Assembly: GCA_017394475.1 (NCBI GenBank)
Contig: JAFPYQ010000025.1
Location: 1-6,940 of the forward strand
DNA: 6,940 bases
Reading direction: 5' to 3'
From: Oscillospiraceae bacterium
GTDB taxonomy: Bacteria > Bacillota > Clostridia > Oscillospirales > Ruminococcaceae
The position numbers were made by a program, and so were the translations under genes. The stretch's first letter is position 1; the number at the start of each line of letters is the position of its first letter. Under the pieces are notes generated by a model. That model worked only from the letters and a program-made list of their open reading frames with translations. It was not told where the DNA came from and searched no databases. This document shows, piece after piece, positions 1 to 5,245 of this stretch.

Positions 1-594
1 GATGCCATAATGCAGACGGGTTTCCCGAACGTGTCGCTCATCTGTGCCACTCTTTCACTTGCAGGTGCAGAAGTGGAACTCACTTCGGAGGATGACCGTG
101 CGAACCGCCTCAAAATGCAGCTGCTCGGGATAAAGAACGACTACGACTATATCCTGATAGATTGTCCCCCTTCCCTTTCGCTGCTCACCATAAATTCTCT
201 TGTAGCCGCAGACGGCGTGCTTATACCGCTGCAGTGCGAATTCTATTCCCTTGAAGGACTCTCACAGCTCGTAGAGAGCGTTCGCAGGATAAAGCAGCAT
301 TATAATCCGCAGCTCGATGTGGAAGGTATACTCTTTACAATGGCGGATTCAAGGCTGAACCTTACAAATCAGGTCGTTGCAGAGGTAAAGAAACATTTCC
401 CGGATAAGGTGTTCAAGACCGTTATCCCCAGGAATGTAAAGCTTTCCGAGGCTCCGAGCTTTGGCAAGCCCATAATCTTCTACGACAAATTCTCTAAGGG
501 CGCTGACAGTTATGAAAAGCTCTCTGAGGAGCTTCTCAGAAATCACGGTGAGAAGAAAGTAAAGGGCAACAAGAAACTGTATAAGCTCAAATAA
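1..594 (+). CDS. parA: ParA/Soj-type chromosome-partitioning ATPase (5' partial)
   Basis: ParA-family ATPase that works with ParB in chromosome origin segregation, binding DNA nonspecifically in its ATP form. The reading frame is open from base 1, so the true start lies upstream. The first in-window ATG at 10 is internal: the codons before it continue the family-like stretch leading to LAGAEVEL. By comparison with Soj proteins of roughly 255-265 residues, about 60-70 N-terminal residues are missing, including the deviant Walker A (KGG.GKT) motif, which cannot be checked here. Visible signatures are the Walker B region DYILIDCPPSLSLLTINSL, then the IPLQCEFYSLEGL segment, the PRNVKLSEAPSFGKPI motif and the YDKFSKGADSY segment. 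The tail is short and lysine-rich (EKKVKGNKKLYKLK), perhaps aiding DNA contact, which is inference. It lies 72 bases upstream of parB and is probably cotranscribed with it. Confidence 0.95.
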   Translation, partial: DAIMQTGFPNVSLICATLSLAGAEVELTSEDDRANRLKMQLLGIKNDYDYILIDCPPSLSLLTINSLVAADGVLIPLQCEFYSLEGLSQLVESVRRIKQHYNPQLDVEGILFTMADSRLNLTNQVVAEVKKHFPDKVFKTVIPRNVKLSEAPSFGKPIIFYDKFSKGADSYEKLSEELLRNHGEKKVKGNKKLYKLK

Positions 595-603
595 TGACCT
601 ATC

Positions 604-640
604 CCCCCGCCGTGGGTGCCGCAGATGCATCCGGCGGGGG
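604..640 (+). other. GC-rich stem-loop in the parA-parB spacer
   Basis: CCCCCGCCG at 604-612 pairs perfectly with CGGCGGGGG at 632-640 (9 bp, loop of 19 bases). No T-run follows on either strand, so it does not look like an intrinsic terminator. It ends about 15 bases before the parB Shine-Dalgarno. It could protect the mRNA, partially terminate transcription or tune the ParA:ParB ratio; none of this is shown by sequence alone. Confidence 0.55.
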
Positions 641-654
641 AAAATACACGAATC

Positions 655-660
655 GGAGGG
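655..660 (+). promoter_or_regulatory. Shine-Dalgarno that fixes the parB start
   Basis: GGAGGG lies six bases before the ATG at 667. The longer frame opening with GTG at 616 has no such site, begins inside the spacer stem-loop and adds 17 residues unlike ParB. The ATG at 667 is therefore preferred. Confidence 0.8.
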
Positions 661-666
661 CTTTTT

Positions 667-1518
667 ATGGCAATGTCGAGAGGACTCGATGCACTTCTGG
701 GGGATAATACCAGCGGCGAATCAACGATGACCGTAAGGATCACGCTTATAGAACCCAGCAGAGATCAGCCGAGAAAAGATTTCAACGAGGAAAAGCTCAA
801 CGAGCTTGCAAAGTCCATCAGCGAGCATGGACTGATACAGCCTATCATAGTTTGCAGCATCCCCGGCGGCACATATAAGATAATTGCTGGTGAAAGGCGC
901 TTCCGTGCCAGCAAGATAGCAGGACTGCTCGAAGACCCCGTTATAGTCCGCGATGTGGACGAGGCGGAGATAAAGAAAATGCAGATCATTGAGAATATCC
1001 AGCGCGAGGATCTCAATCCCGTTGAGGAGGCAAAGGCCTTCAAGGATCTCGTTGAAAGTTTTGATCTGAGGCAGGAAGATCTTGCGGATACCGTGGGCAA
1101 ATCCCGTTCATATATCTCAAACAGCATGAGATTGCTCTCCCTTCCCGATAAGGTGCTCGACTGCCTTGCCGAGAGGAAGATAAGTGTAGGTCATGCAAAG
1201 GTATTGCTCTCACTGAAAGATGAGAAAAAGATAGGACCTGCTCTTGACGAGATTATAACAAGAGATCTTACTGTCAGACAATGCGAGAAGCTGGTAGATA
1301 TCCTCAATGCCGAGGATGAGGAAGAGACCGAAAAAGAGGATATCACGCCTGTAAAGTATAATTACTATACAGAGACCGAACTTTCATTGAAAGAGCATCT
1401 CGGGCGCAAGGTGAAAATAAAGGGCAAGAACGGAAAAGGTACTCTCACACTGGAATTTTTCAGTGATGAAGATCTTACTGCCATCGCAAATATACTTGCT
1501 TCTTTGAACAATGAATAA
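667..1518 (+). CDS. parB: ParB/Spo0J-type centromere-binding CTPase
   Basis: ParB binds parS sites, clamps and spreads on DNA using CTP, and stimulates ParA during origin segregation. The 283-residue product is normal length. It opens with MAMSRGLDALLG, the classical N-terminus that in this family contacts ParA. The N-terminal CTP-binding domain follows (about 22-125), with QPRKDF at 34-39, GLIQPIIV at 55-62, the GERRFRAS nucleotide motif at 75-82 and ENIQREDLNPVEEA at 109-122. A helix-turn-helix region at about 134-160 (EDLADTVGKSRSYISNSMRLL) and the VGHAKVLLSL segment at 174-183 form the parS-binding part. An acidic linker (215-226) leads to the C-terminal dimerisation domain (about 237-280). 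The start is set by GGAGGG at 655-660. Being the chromosomal type next to parA, it suggests an origin-proximal locus, but no parS-like 16-mer was seen in this window. Confidence 0.97.
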   Translation: MAMSRGLDALLGDNTSGESTMTVRITLIEPSRDQPRKDFNEEKLNELAKSISEHGLIQPIIVCSIPGGTYKIIAGERRFRASKIAGLLEDPVIVRDVDEAEIKKMQIIENIQREDLNPVEEAKAFKDLVESFDLRQEDLADTVGKSRSYISNSMRLLSLPDKVLDCLAERKISVGHAKVLLSLKDEKKIGPALDEIITRDLTVRQCEKLVDILNAEDEEETEKEDITPVKYNYYTETELSLKEHLGRKVKIKGKNGKGTLTLEFFSDEDLTAIANILASLNNE

Positions 1519-1521
1519 TGC

Positions 1522-1555
1522 ATCAGCAGTCTGACACAGGGCAGACTGCTGATTT
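1522..1555 (+). terminator. Stem-loop just after parB, possible weak terminator
   Basis: ATCAGCAGTCTG at 1522-1533 pairs perfectly with CAGACTGCTGAT at 1542-1553 (12 bp, 8-base loop). It begins four bases after the parB stop. Only TTT then C follows, so the U-tract is poor. It is most likely a weak terminator or mRNA 3' barrier for the par operon, but read-through into the next gene is plausible because I find no convincing promoter between 1554 and 1625. Confidence 0.6.
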
Positions 1556-1572
1556 CGTAATACATCGGGGAC

Positions 1573-1604
1573 TTTGTCTGTGTAAAGCAGTTAAAGCAGA
1601 CAAG
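1573..1604 (+). other. Second stem-loop in the leader of the HprK-like gene
   Basis: TTGTCTG at 1574-1580 pairs with CAGACAA at 1597-1603, extendable by one G-U pair (1573/1604), with a 16-base loop. The loop carries one copy and most of a second copy of TAAAGCAG (1583-1590 and 1592-1599). It ends ten bases before the Shine-Dalgarno at 1614-1619. Its role is unknown. Together with the hairpin at 1522-1553 it gives the gene a structured leader. Confidence 0.35.
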
Positions 1605-1625
1605 ATCCGGTGTAAAGGAAAATAC

Positions 1626-2360
1626 ATGTACACCGATAATTACATATTTGCAGAAAAAGTGGTGCAGATAACATCTGTCTACAGTTATGTTCATGAGTTC
1701 TGCAAGGACTACAGGACAGATACAGCACCTGAGCTGTTTGTCACTACGACGTCAGAAGATATAGAAAAGGAAAGGGTCTATACCGAAAATATGTTCGTGA
1801 AAGATCCTCACAGCCGGTTTGAGCCTACAGACGGTGCTCTTGAAGCGTCTGCGGTCTATCGCGGGATAGCCGAGCAGATGATAGCTTTTGATACGCTGCT
1901 TTTTCACGGTTCTGTAGTAGCGGTGGATGGGGCAGCATATATATTCACCGCAAAGAGCGGTACAGGCAAATCCACCCATGCAAAGCTGTGGTGTGAGCTT
2001 TTCGGAGAACGTGCGGTGATGGTGAATGATGATAAACCTCTCATCCGTGTATCTGAAAAAGTCACAGCGTTCGGGACACCCTATAACGGAAAGCACCGCA
2101 GGGGCAATAATATCAGTGCACCGGTGAAATGCGTGTGTATCCTTGAAAGAGATAAATATAACCATATCGAGCCCGTGACCGAAAAGGATGCCTTCGGAAT
2201 ACTCATGCAGCAGACATACCGCCCCTATGATGCAGCGCTGACTGCAAAGGTCATCCCCCTTATAGATAAAATGGCGAAGGGCGTGAAGTTGTTTCGTCTG
2301 GGCTGCAATATGGATATAGAGGCGGCAAAGATTGCTTTTGAGGGCATGAACAAATTCTGA
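1626..2360 (+). CDS. HPr-kinase/phosphorylase-like P-loop protein of unknown target
   Basis: The 244-residue product has the nucleotide-binding core of HPr serine kinases. LLFHGSVV is at 91-98, the Walker A loop AKSGTGKST at 109-117, an aspartate pair in VMVNDDKPLI at 131-140, and GTPYNGKHRRGNN at 150-162, resembling the substrate-side loop of HprK/PEP-carboxykinase-type enzymes. The first 85 residues are not recognisable, so it is shorter than and different from true HprK (about 310 residues), whose N-terminal domain is absent. HprK-like stand-alone proteins are known near peptide-modification genes with PqqD-like partners; no such partner is visible here. I chose ATG 1626 because AAAGGA (1614-1619) lies six bases upstream. 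A longer frame from 1518 would translate through both leader hairpins. The family fold is fairly secure; phosphotransfer activity and substrate are unknown. There are no membrane segments or signal peptide. Confidence 0.8.
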   Translation: MYTDNYIFAEKVVQITSVYSYVHEFCKDYRTDTAPELFVTTTSEDIEKERVYTENMFVKDPHSRFEPTDGALEASAVYRGIAEQMIAFDTLLFHGSVVAVDGAAYIFTAKSGTGKSTHAKLWCELFGERAVMVNDDKPLIRVSEKVTAFGTPYNGKHRRGNNISAPVKCVCILERDKYNHIEPVTEKDAFGILMQQTYRPYDAALTAKVIPLIDKMAKGVKLFRLGCNMDIEAAKIAFEGMNKF

Positions 2361-2415
2361 TCGCAGCAACTGACCGACCGGAAATGGCTGATCTCATGCG
2401 CTTTTAAACTTATTG

Positions 2416-2444
2416 TTGACAATTTTGGTATAGTATGATATAAT
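2416..2444 (+). promoter_or_regulatory. Consensus sigma-A promoter of hypCDE
   Basis: TTGACA at 2416-2421, a 17-base spacer and TATAAT at 2439-2444 match the housekeeping consensus exactly. TG at 2436-2437 makes it an extended -10 promoter. Transcription should start near 2451, giving a leader of about 80 bases. A small palindrome, ATTGT-TG-ACAAT (2412-2423), covers the -35 box and could be an operator, but it is short and AT-rich. Confidence 0.9.
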
Positions 2445-2463
2445 TGAAAAAGTCGGATCATAT

Positions 2464-2487
2464 CTTTGCCGCTTCTTAACGGCAGAG
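2464..2487 (+). other. Stem-loop in the hypC leader
   Basis: CTTTGCCG at 2464-2471 pairs with CGGCAGAG at 2480-2487 (8 bp with one G-U pair, 8-base loop). It sits about 13 bases after the predicted start of transcription and over 30 bases before the Shine-Dalgarno. No poly-T follows. A 5' mRNA-stabilising hairpin is the simplest reading. Confidence 0.4.
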
Positions 2488-2530
2488 AGGCACATCAACA
2501 GCTTTATACTTTATAAACGGAGGGATCGGT

Positions 2531-2737
2531 ATGTGTGTAGGTCTTGCTGCAAAGGTGCTCAGTATAAAGGATGGAGAAGCAGTCATATATGCAGGTGGGG
2601 CTAAGAGGACGATCAGTGCCGAATTGATAGAAGATCTTGCCCCCGGGGATTATGTTATGGTGCACGCAGGTGTTGCCATATCAAAGATAACCGATACTGA
2701 TGAAGATCAGGCGGGGAAGATAATGAGGATAATATGA
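2531..2737 (+). CDS. hypC: [NiFe]-hydrogenase maturation chaperone HypC (HupF/HypC family)
   Basis: HypC is a small cytoplasmic chaperone. With HypD it forms the scaffold on which the Fe(CN)2CO group is assembled, and it then delivers it to the hydrogenase large-subunit precursor. The product has 68 residues, slightly short for the family. It begins MCVGLAAKV, keeping the essential cysteine 2 right after the initiator methionine. Later family features are the KRTIS strand (25-29), PGDYVMVHAG (38-47) and VAISKI (48-53). The usual proline of the MCxxxPxK N-terminus is alanine here (residue 6). GGAGGG at 2519-2524, six bases before the ATG, is an excellent ribosome-binding site. The stop overlaps the hypD start in ATGA, indicating translational coupling. 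It is the first gene of the promoter-proximal operon hypCDE. Confidence 0.93.
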   Translation: MCVGLAAKVLSIKDGEAVIYAGGAKRTISAELIEDLAPGDYVMVHAGVAISKITDTDEDQAGKIMRII

Positions 2738-3777
2738 ACGAAGTCATAGAACAGGCCCGTGAGATCATAACAGGCTATAAAGGCAGAGAAATCCGCATAA
2801 TGGAAGTCTGCGGCACCCATACCCATGAGATATTCAGGCTTGGTATAAGGCAGCTCCTGCCCGAAAGCATAAAGCTTATATCGGGGCCTGGCTGCCCTGT
2901 GTGCGTCACTCCCGTAGGGTATATAGACGAGGCTGTGATGCTGTCCCTTGAACGCGGCTGTACTATCTGCACCTTTGGCGATCTCATCCGTGTTCCGGGC
3001 TCCGAAAAAAGCCTTGCACAGGCACGTTCCGAGGGCGCGGACATAAATATGATCTACTCCCCCGATGATGCTGTGGAAATGGCGAAAAACTTCCCCGACA
3101 AACAGGTGGTATTCCTTGCTGTGGGATTTGAAACGACTACGCCATCAGCTTGTCTTGCAGTCAAAAAAGCGAAGAAGCTGGGTCTTGAGAATTTTTCCAT
3201 ACTCACTGCCAACAAGACCATGCCCAATGCCTATGAGCGCCTGAAGCACAGTGCAGATGCGTTTTTATATCCCGGTCATGTGAATGCGATCACGGGAAAT
3301 GCAGTGTGCAGAAAGCTCTGTGATGAAGGCGTATCCGGCGTAGTATCGGGATTTACTGCTGCAGAGCTCATGTCCGCACTTGCCGTGACCATAAGGATGC
3401 TTGAAAAGGGAGAGCCGTTCTTTGTGAACTGCTATCCGAGAGTGGTAACCGAGGAAGGCAACATCGCCGCCCAGAAGCTGATGAAGGAAGTCATGGAAGA
3501 GTGCGATACCGAATGGCGCGGACTGGGGCTCATAGAAAGATCGGGACAGCGGCTTCGCAAAGAATATTCCGATTTTGATGCCAGGATAAAATACAGCCTT
3601 CCCGAGATAAAGGGACATTCAAATGCTGCCTGCCGTTGCGGAGAGGTACTGCAGGGCAAATGCAGACCAGATGAATGCAAGCTGTTCGGAAAAGTGTGTA
3701 CCCCCCTGCATCCCGTAGGTGCCTGCATGGTATCAGATGAGGGCGCATGCTCCGCGTACTATCAGTATGACCGATGA
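2734..3777 (+). CDS. hypD: Hydrogenase maturation iron-sulfur scaffold HypD
   Basis: HypD is the [4Fe-4S] protein that, bound to HypC, holds the iron while CN ligands arrive from HypE and CO is added. The 347-residue product carries the family motifs in order. MEVCGTHTH is at 23-31 with the key Cys26. GPGCPVCVTP at 51-60 has the Cys54/Cys57 pair. Then come FGDLIRVPGS (81-90), GFETTTP (131-137), ANKTMP (159-164) and YPGHVNAITG (179-188). A C-terminal cysteine-rich region (Cys300, 302, 310, 315, 322, 331, 339) contains the cluster ligands; which four bind the cluster cannot be read from sequence alone. The start overlaps the hypC stop by four bases. HypE follows after 25 bases. Nothing is truncated and all signature cysteines appear present, so the protein is expected to be functional. 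Confidence 0.97.
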   Translation: MNEVIEQAREIITGYKGREIRIMEVCGTHTHEIFRLGIRQLLPESIKLISGPGCPVCVTPVGYIDEAVMLSLERGCTICTFGDLIRVPGSEKSLAQARSEGADINMIYSPDDAVEMAKNFPDKQVVFLAVGFETTTPSACLAVKKAKKLGLENFSILTANKTMPNAYERLKHSADAFLYPGHVNAITGNAVCRKLCDEGVSGVVSGFTAAELMSALAVTIRMLEKGEPFFVNCYPRVVTEEGNIAAQKLMKEVMEECDTEWRGLGLIERSGQRLRKEYSDFDARIKYSLPEIKGHSNAACRCGEVLQGKCRPDECKLFGKVCTPLHPVGACMVSDEGACSAYYQYDR

Positions 3778-3802
3778 ATAAGGCGAAAGAAAAGAGCATA
3801 TC

Positions 3803-4807
3803 ATGAACAATACAGTAACACTTGCTATGGGCTCGGGCGGAGTTCAGACCTCAGAGCTCATCGACAATATATTCAAGAAAAACTTCTCAAATCCCCTGCT
3901 CACTTCTGATGACGCTGCGGTCATCGACTTTGAAGGCGGCCGTATCGCTATGACGACCGACGGCTTTATCGTCTCCCCCTATGAATTTGCAGGAGGAAAC
4001 ATCGGCAAGCTGTCTATATGCGGTGCAGTGAACGATCTTGCCTGCATGGGTGCAGAACCTCTCTATCTTACCTGTTCCTTCGTCATAGAAGAGGGATTCC
4101 CCCTTGAAAAGCTGGAGATCATTGCCGGATCTATGGCTGAGACCGCAAAGAAAGCAGGCGTGGTCATAGTTGCGGGTGATACGAAGGTAGCCGGAAAGGG
4201 TCAGGTGGACGGCGTATTCATCACTACCACAGGCGTGGGAAGGATAGCCGACGGCATATCCACATCGGGCGCTTTTGCAAGACCCGGTGATAAGATAATC
4301 GTCACAGGCGATATAGGCAGACATGGCTGCACCATACTCCTCTCCCGCGAGTCCTTCGGGATAGATGCTGATGTGACCAGCGACTGCGCTCCCCTTTGGA
4401 AAAACGTAAAGGCATGCCTTGATGCGGCAAAGGATATACATGTTATAAGGGATGCCACAAGAGGCGGCGTAGGTACAGTGCTCTACGAGATCGCATCCCA
4501 GAGCAATGTGGGCATCATGCTGGACAGCTCAAAAATTCCTGTTGCTGACGGCGTCAAAGGTACATGCTCGCTCCTTGGCCTCGAACCGCTCTACCTTGCC
4601 TGTGAGGGAAGGCTTGTCATTTCAGCCCCTGCAGATGAGGCTGATAAGATAGTAGAAGTGCTGAGGGCAATGCCTGATTCCGAAAATGCCGCTGTGATAG
4701 GTGAGGTAACGGACAGTGATCCCGGTAAAGTCATCATGCTTACTGCGATAGGTGCAAAGACACTCCTTGCCCGCCCCGGTGGTGAGCTCCTTCCCAGGAT
4801 ATGCTGA
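3803..4807 (+). CDS. hypE: Carbamoyl-dehydratase HypE, source of the cyanide ligands
   Basis: HypE accepts a carbamoyl group from HypF onto its C-terminal cysteine and dehydrates it with ATP to a thiocyanate, which is passed to iron on HypC-HypD. The 334-residue product belongs to the PurM/AIR-synthetase-like ATPase superfamily. Visible motifs are TSDDAA at 34-39, TTDGFIVSP at 51-59, GNIGKLSICGAVNDLACMGA at 65-84, the phosphate-binding GDTKVAGKG at 125-133, and DATRGGVGT at 217-225. The protein ends in PRIC, so the acceptor cysteine (Cys334) is intact and exactly terminal, as the chemistry requires. The ribosome-binding site is weak and purine-rich (GAAAGAAAAGAG, about 3785-3796), unlike the strong sites of other genes here. 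The next element is a terminator, so hypE ends the operon. HypF, its carbamoyl donor, is not in the window. Confidence 0.97.
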   Translation: MNNTVTLAMGSGGVQTSELIDNIFKKNFSNPLLTSDDAAVIDFEGGRIAMTTDGFIVSPYEFAGGNIGKLSICGAVNDLACMGAEPLYLTCSFVIEEGFPLEKLEIIAGSMAETAKKAGVVIVAGDTKVAGKGQVDGVFITTTGVGRIADGISTSGAFARPGDKIIVTGDIGRHGCTILLSRESFGIDADVTSDCAPLWKNVKACLDAAKDIHVIRDATRGGVGTVLYEIASQSNVGIMLDSSKIPVADGVKGTCSLLGLEPLYLACEGRLVISAPADEADKIVEVLRAMPDSENAAVIGEVTDSDPGKVIMLTAIGAKTLLARPGGELLPRIC

Positions 4808-4823
4808 TATTGATAAACAGAAC

Positions 4824-4850
4824 ATCTCCGCCCTGTGGCGGAGATTCTTG
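4824..4850 (+). terminator. Intrinsic terminator of hypCDE
   Basis: ATCTCCGCC at 4824-4832 pairs perfectly with GGCGGAGAT at 4837-4845 (9 bp, 4-base loop CTGT), followed by TCTTG then TAT. It begins 17 bases after the hypE stop. The compact GC-rich stem and tetraloop are typical; the U-tract is interrupted, so termination may be incomplete. It separates the hyp operon from the feo operon. Confidence 0.8.
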
Positions 4851-4883
4851 TATACGGTCTTGGTTGTGCATTGCTAACAAAAA

Positions 4884-4906
4884 TAAATTAGCTTTAGCTA
4901 ACCAAT
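4884..4906 (+). promoter_or_regulatory. Upstream copy of the feo operator-like repeat
   Basis: This 23-mer contains the perfect inverted repeat TTAGCT-TT-AGCTAA (4888-4901) followed by CCAAT. It matches the element at 4985-5007 in 21 of 23 positions. On the other strand it reads GGTTAGCTAA..., reminiscent of DtxR/IdeR-type iron boxes (known consensus built on TTAGG...CCTAA). Its centre lies about 90 bases before the predicted start of feo transcription. Assignment to a regulator family is inference. Confidence 0.6.
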
Positions 4907-4914
4907 TATCTATA

Positions 4915-4933
4915 TTCACAAATATCCTGTGAA
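4915..4933 (+). promoter_or_regulatory. Inverted repeat TTCACA-N7-TGTGAA upstream of the feo promoter
   Basis: A perfect six-base inverted repeat with seven-base spacing, centred about 60 bases before the predicted feo start, where activators commonly bind. The half-sites look like those of Rex or CRP operators, but both have the opposite orientation or another spacing (Rex: TTGTGAA-N4-TTCACAA; CRP: TGTGA-N6-TCACA). No family can be assigned. Confidence 0.35.
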
Positions 4934-4948
4934 AAGGCTTGAATATTC

Positions 4949-4977
4949 TTGACAAACTGCTTTTTTGGTGATAGAAT
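4949..4977 (+). promoter_or_regulatory. Sigma-A promoter of feoA-feoA-feoB
   Basis: TTGACA at 4949-4954, a 17-base spacer and TAGAAT at 4972-4977 (one mismatch to TATAAT), with TG at 4969-4970 giving an extended -10. Transcription should begin near 4984, directly at the edge of the operator-like repeat at 4985-5007. Bound repressor there would block this promoter. Confidence 0.85.
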
Positions 4978-4984
4978 AAAACAG

Positions 4985-5007
4985 TAAATTAGCTATATCT
5001 AACCAAT
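4985..5007 (+). promoter_or_regulatory. Downstream copy of the feo operator-like repeat, on the start site
   Basis: A second copy of the 23-base element (TTAG-CTATAT-CTAA core at 4989-5002, then CCAAT), differing from the copy at 4884-4906 at two positions. It covers about +1 to +24 of the predicted feo transcript and ends just before the first feoA Shine-Dalgarno (AGGAG, 5008-5012). The position fits iron-dependent repression of Fe2+ uptake. The spacing between copies is 101 bases. Confidence 0.65.
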
Positions 5008-5018
5008 AGGAGACTGAA

Positions 5019-5231
5019 ATGATACCACTTAATCTTGCTGAAAACGGTTCTGAGAATAAGATAGTCAAAGTGAGCGGTACTCCCGAAATGCGTCAGCATT
5101 TGCAGGATATGGGCTTCACTGTCGGTGAAACGGTCACACTGGTAAATGAGCTTGGCGGCAATGTGATAGTCAATGTCAAGGGAACACGTGTTGCTATCGG
5201 CGCTGATATGGCAAAGAAGATCATGGTCTGA
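5019..5231 (+). CDS. feoA: FeoA-domain protein, first of two
   Basis: FeoA proteins are small cytoplasmic SH3-like beta-barrels that associate with FeoB and are needed for efficient Fe2+ uptake. This 70-residue protein shows the family pattern: IPLNLAENG at 2-10, then MRQHLQDMGFTVGETVTLV (24-42), GGNVIVNVKGTRVAIG (46-61) and the closing MAKKIMV. The LxxMGFxxG core is the strongest signature. AGGAG at 5008-5012 lies six bases before the ATG. The second feoA begins 14 bases after its stop. It differs clearly from that neighbour (for example GGNVIVNVKG against GDPVELTVRG), so the two are not a recent duplication and may have different roles. It is the first gene of the predicted iron-regulated operon. 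Confidence 0.92.
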   Translation: MIPLNLAENGSENKIVKVSGTPEMRQHLQDMGFTVGETVTLVNELGGNVIVNVKGTRVAIGADMAKKIMV

Positions 5232-5245
5232 GCGGAGGGATATAA

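Noticed and set aside
616..666. GTG start at 616 for a longer ParB
   Set aside because: No ribosome-binding site, an atypical N-terminus and a start inside a hairpin. ATG 667 gives the family-typical N-terminus with GGAGGG six bases before it.
1518..1625. ATG at 1518 as the start of the HprK-like protein
   Set aside because: It overlaps the last base of parB and would translate through two stem-loops into low-complexity, unconserved residues. AAAGGA sits ideally before ATG 1626.
1..1625. parS centromere site
   Set aside because: I looked for the TGTTTCACGTGAAACA-type 16-mer by eye in the par region and the spacers and saw no convincing match.
1752..2369. Minus-strand open frame of 205 codons opposite the HprK-like gene
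   Set aside because: The plus frame has the P-loop and related motifs with a good ribosome-binding site. The minus translation is rich in Cys and His with no family resemblance.
2464..2530. Riboswitch in the hypC leader
   Set aside because: The leader is only about 80 bases with one simple hairpin and no terminator or recognisable conserved riboswitch core.
3887..4441. Minus-strand open frame of 184 codons opposite hypE
   Set aside because: It lies fully inside an unmistakable hypE and has no recognised domain.
4915..4933. Rex or CRP binding site
   Set aside because: The half-sites are similar, but spacing and orientation differ from both consensus operators, so only an unassigned inverted repeat is reported.
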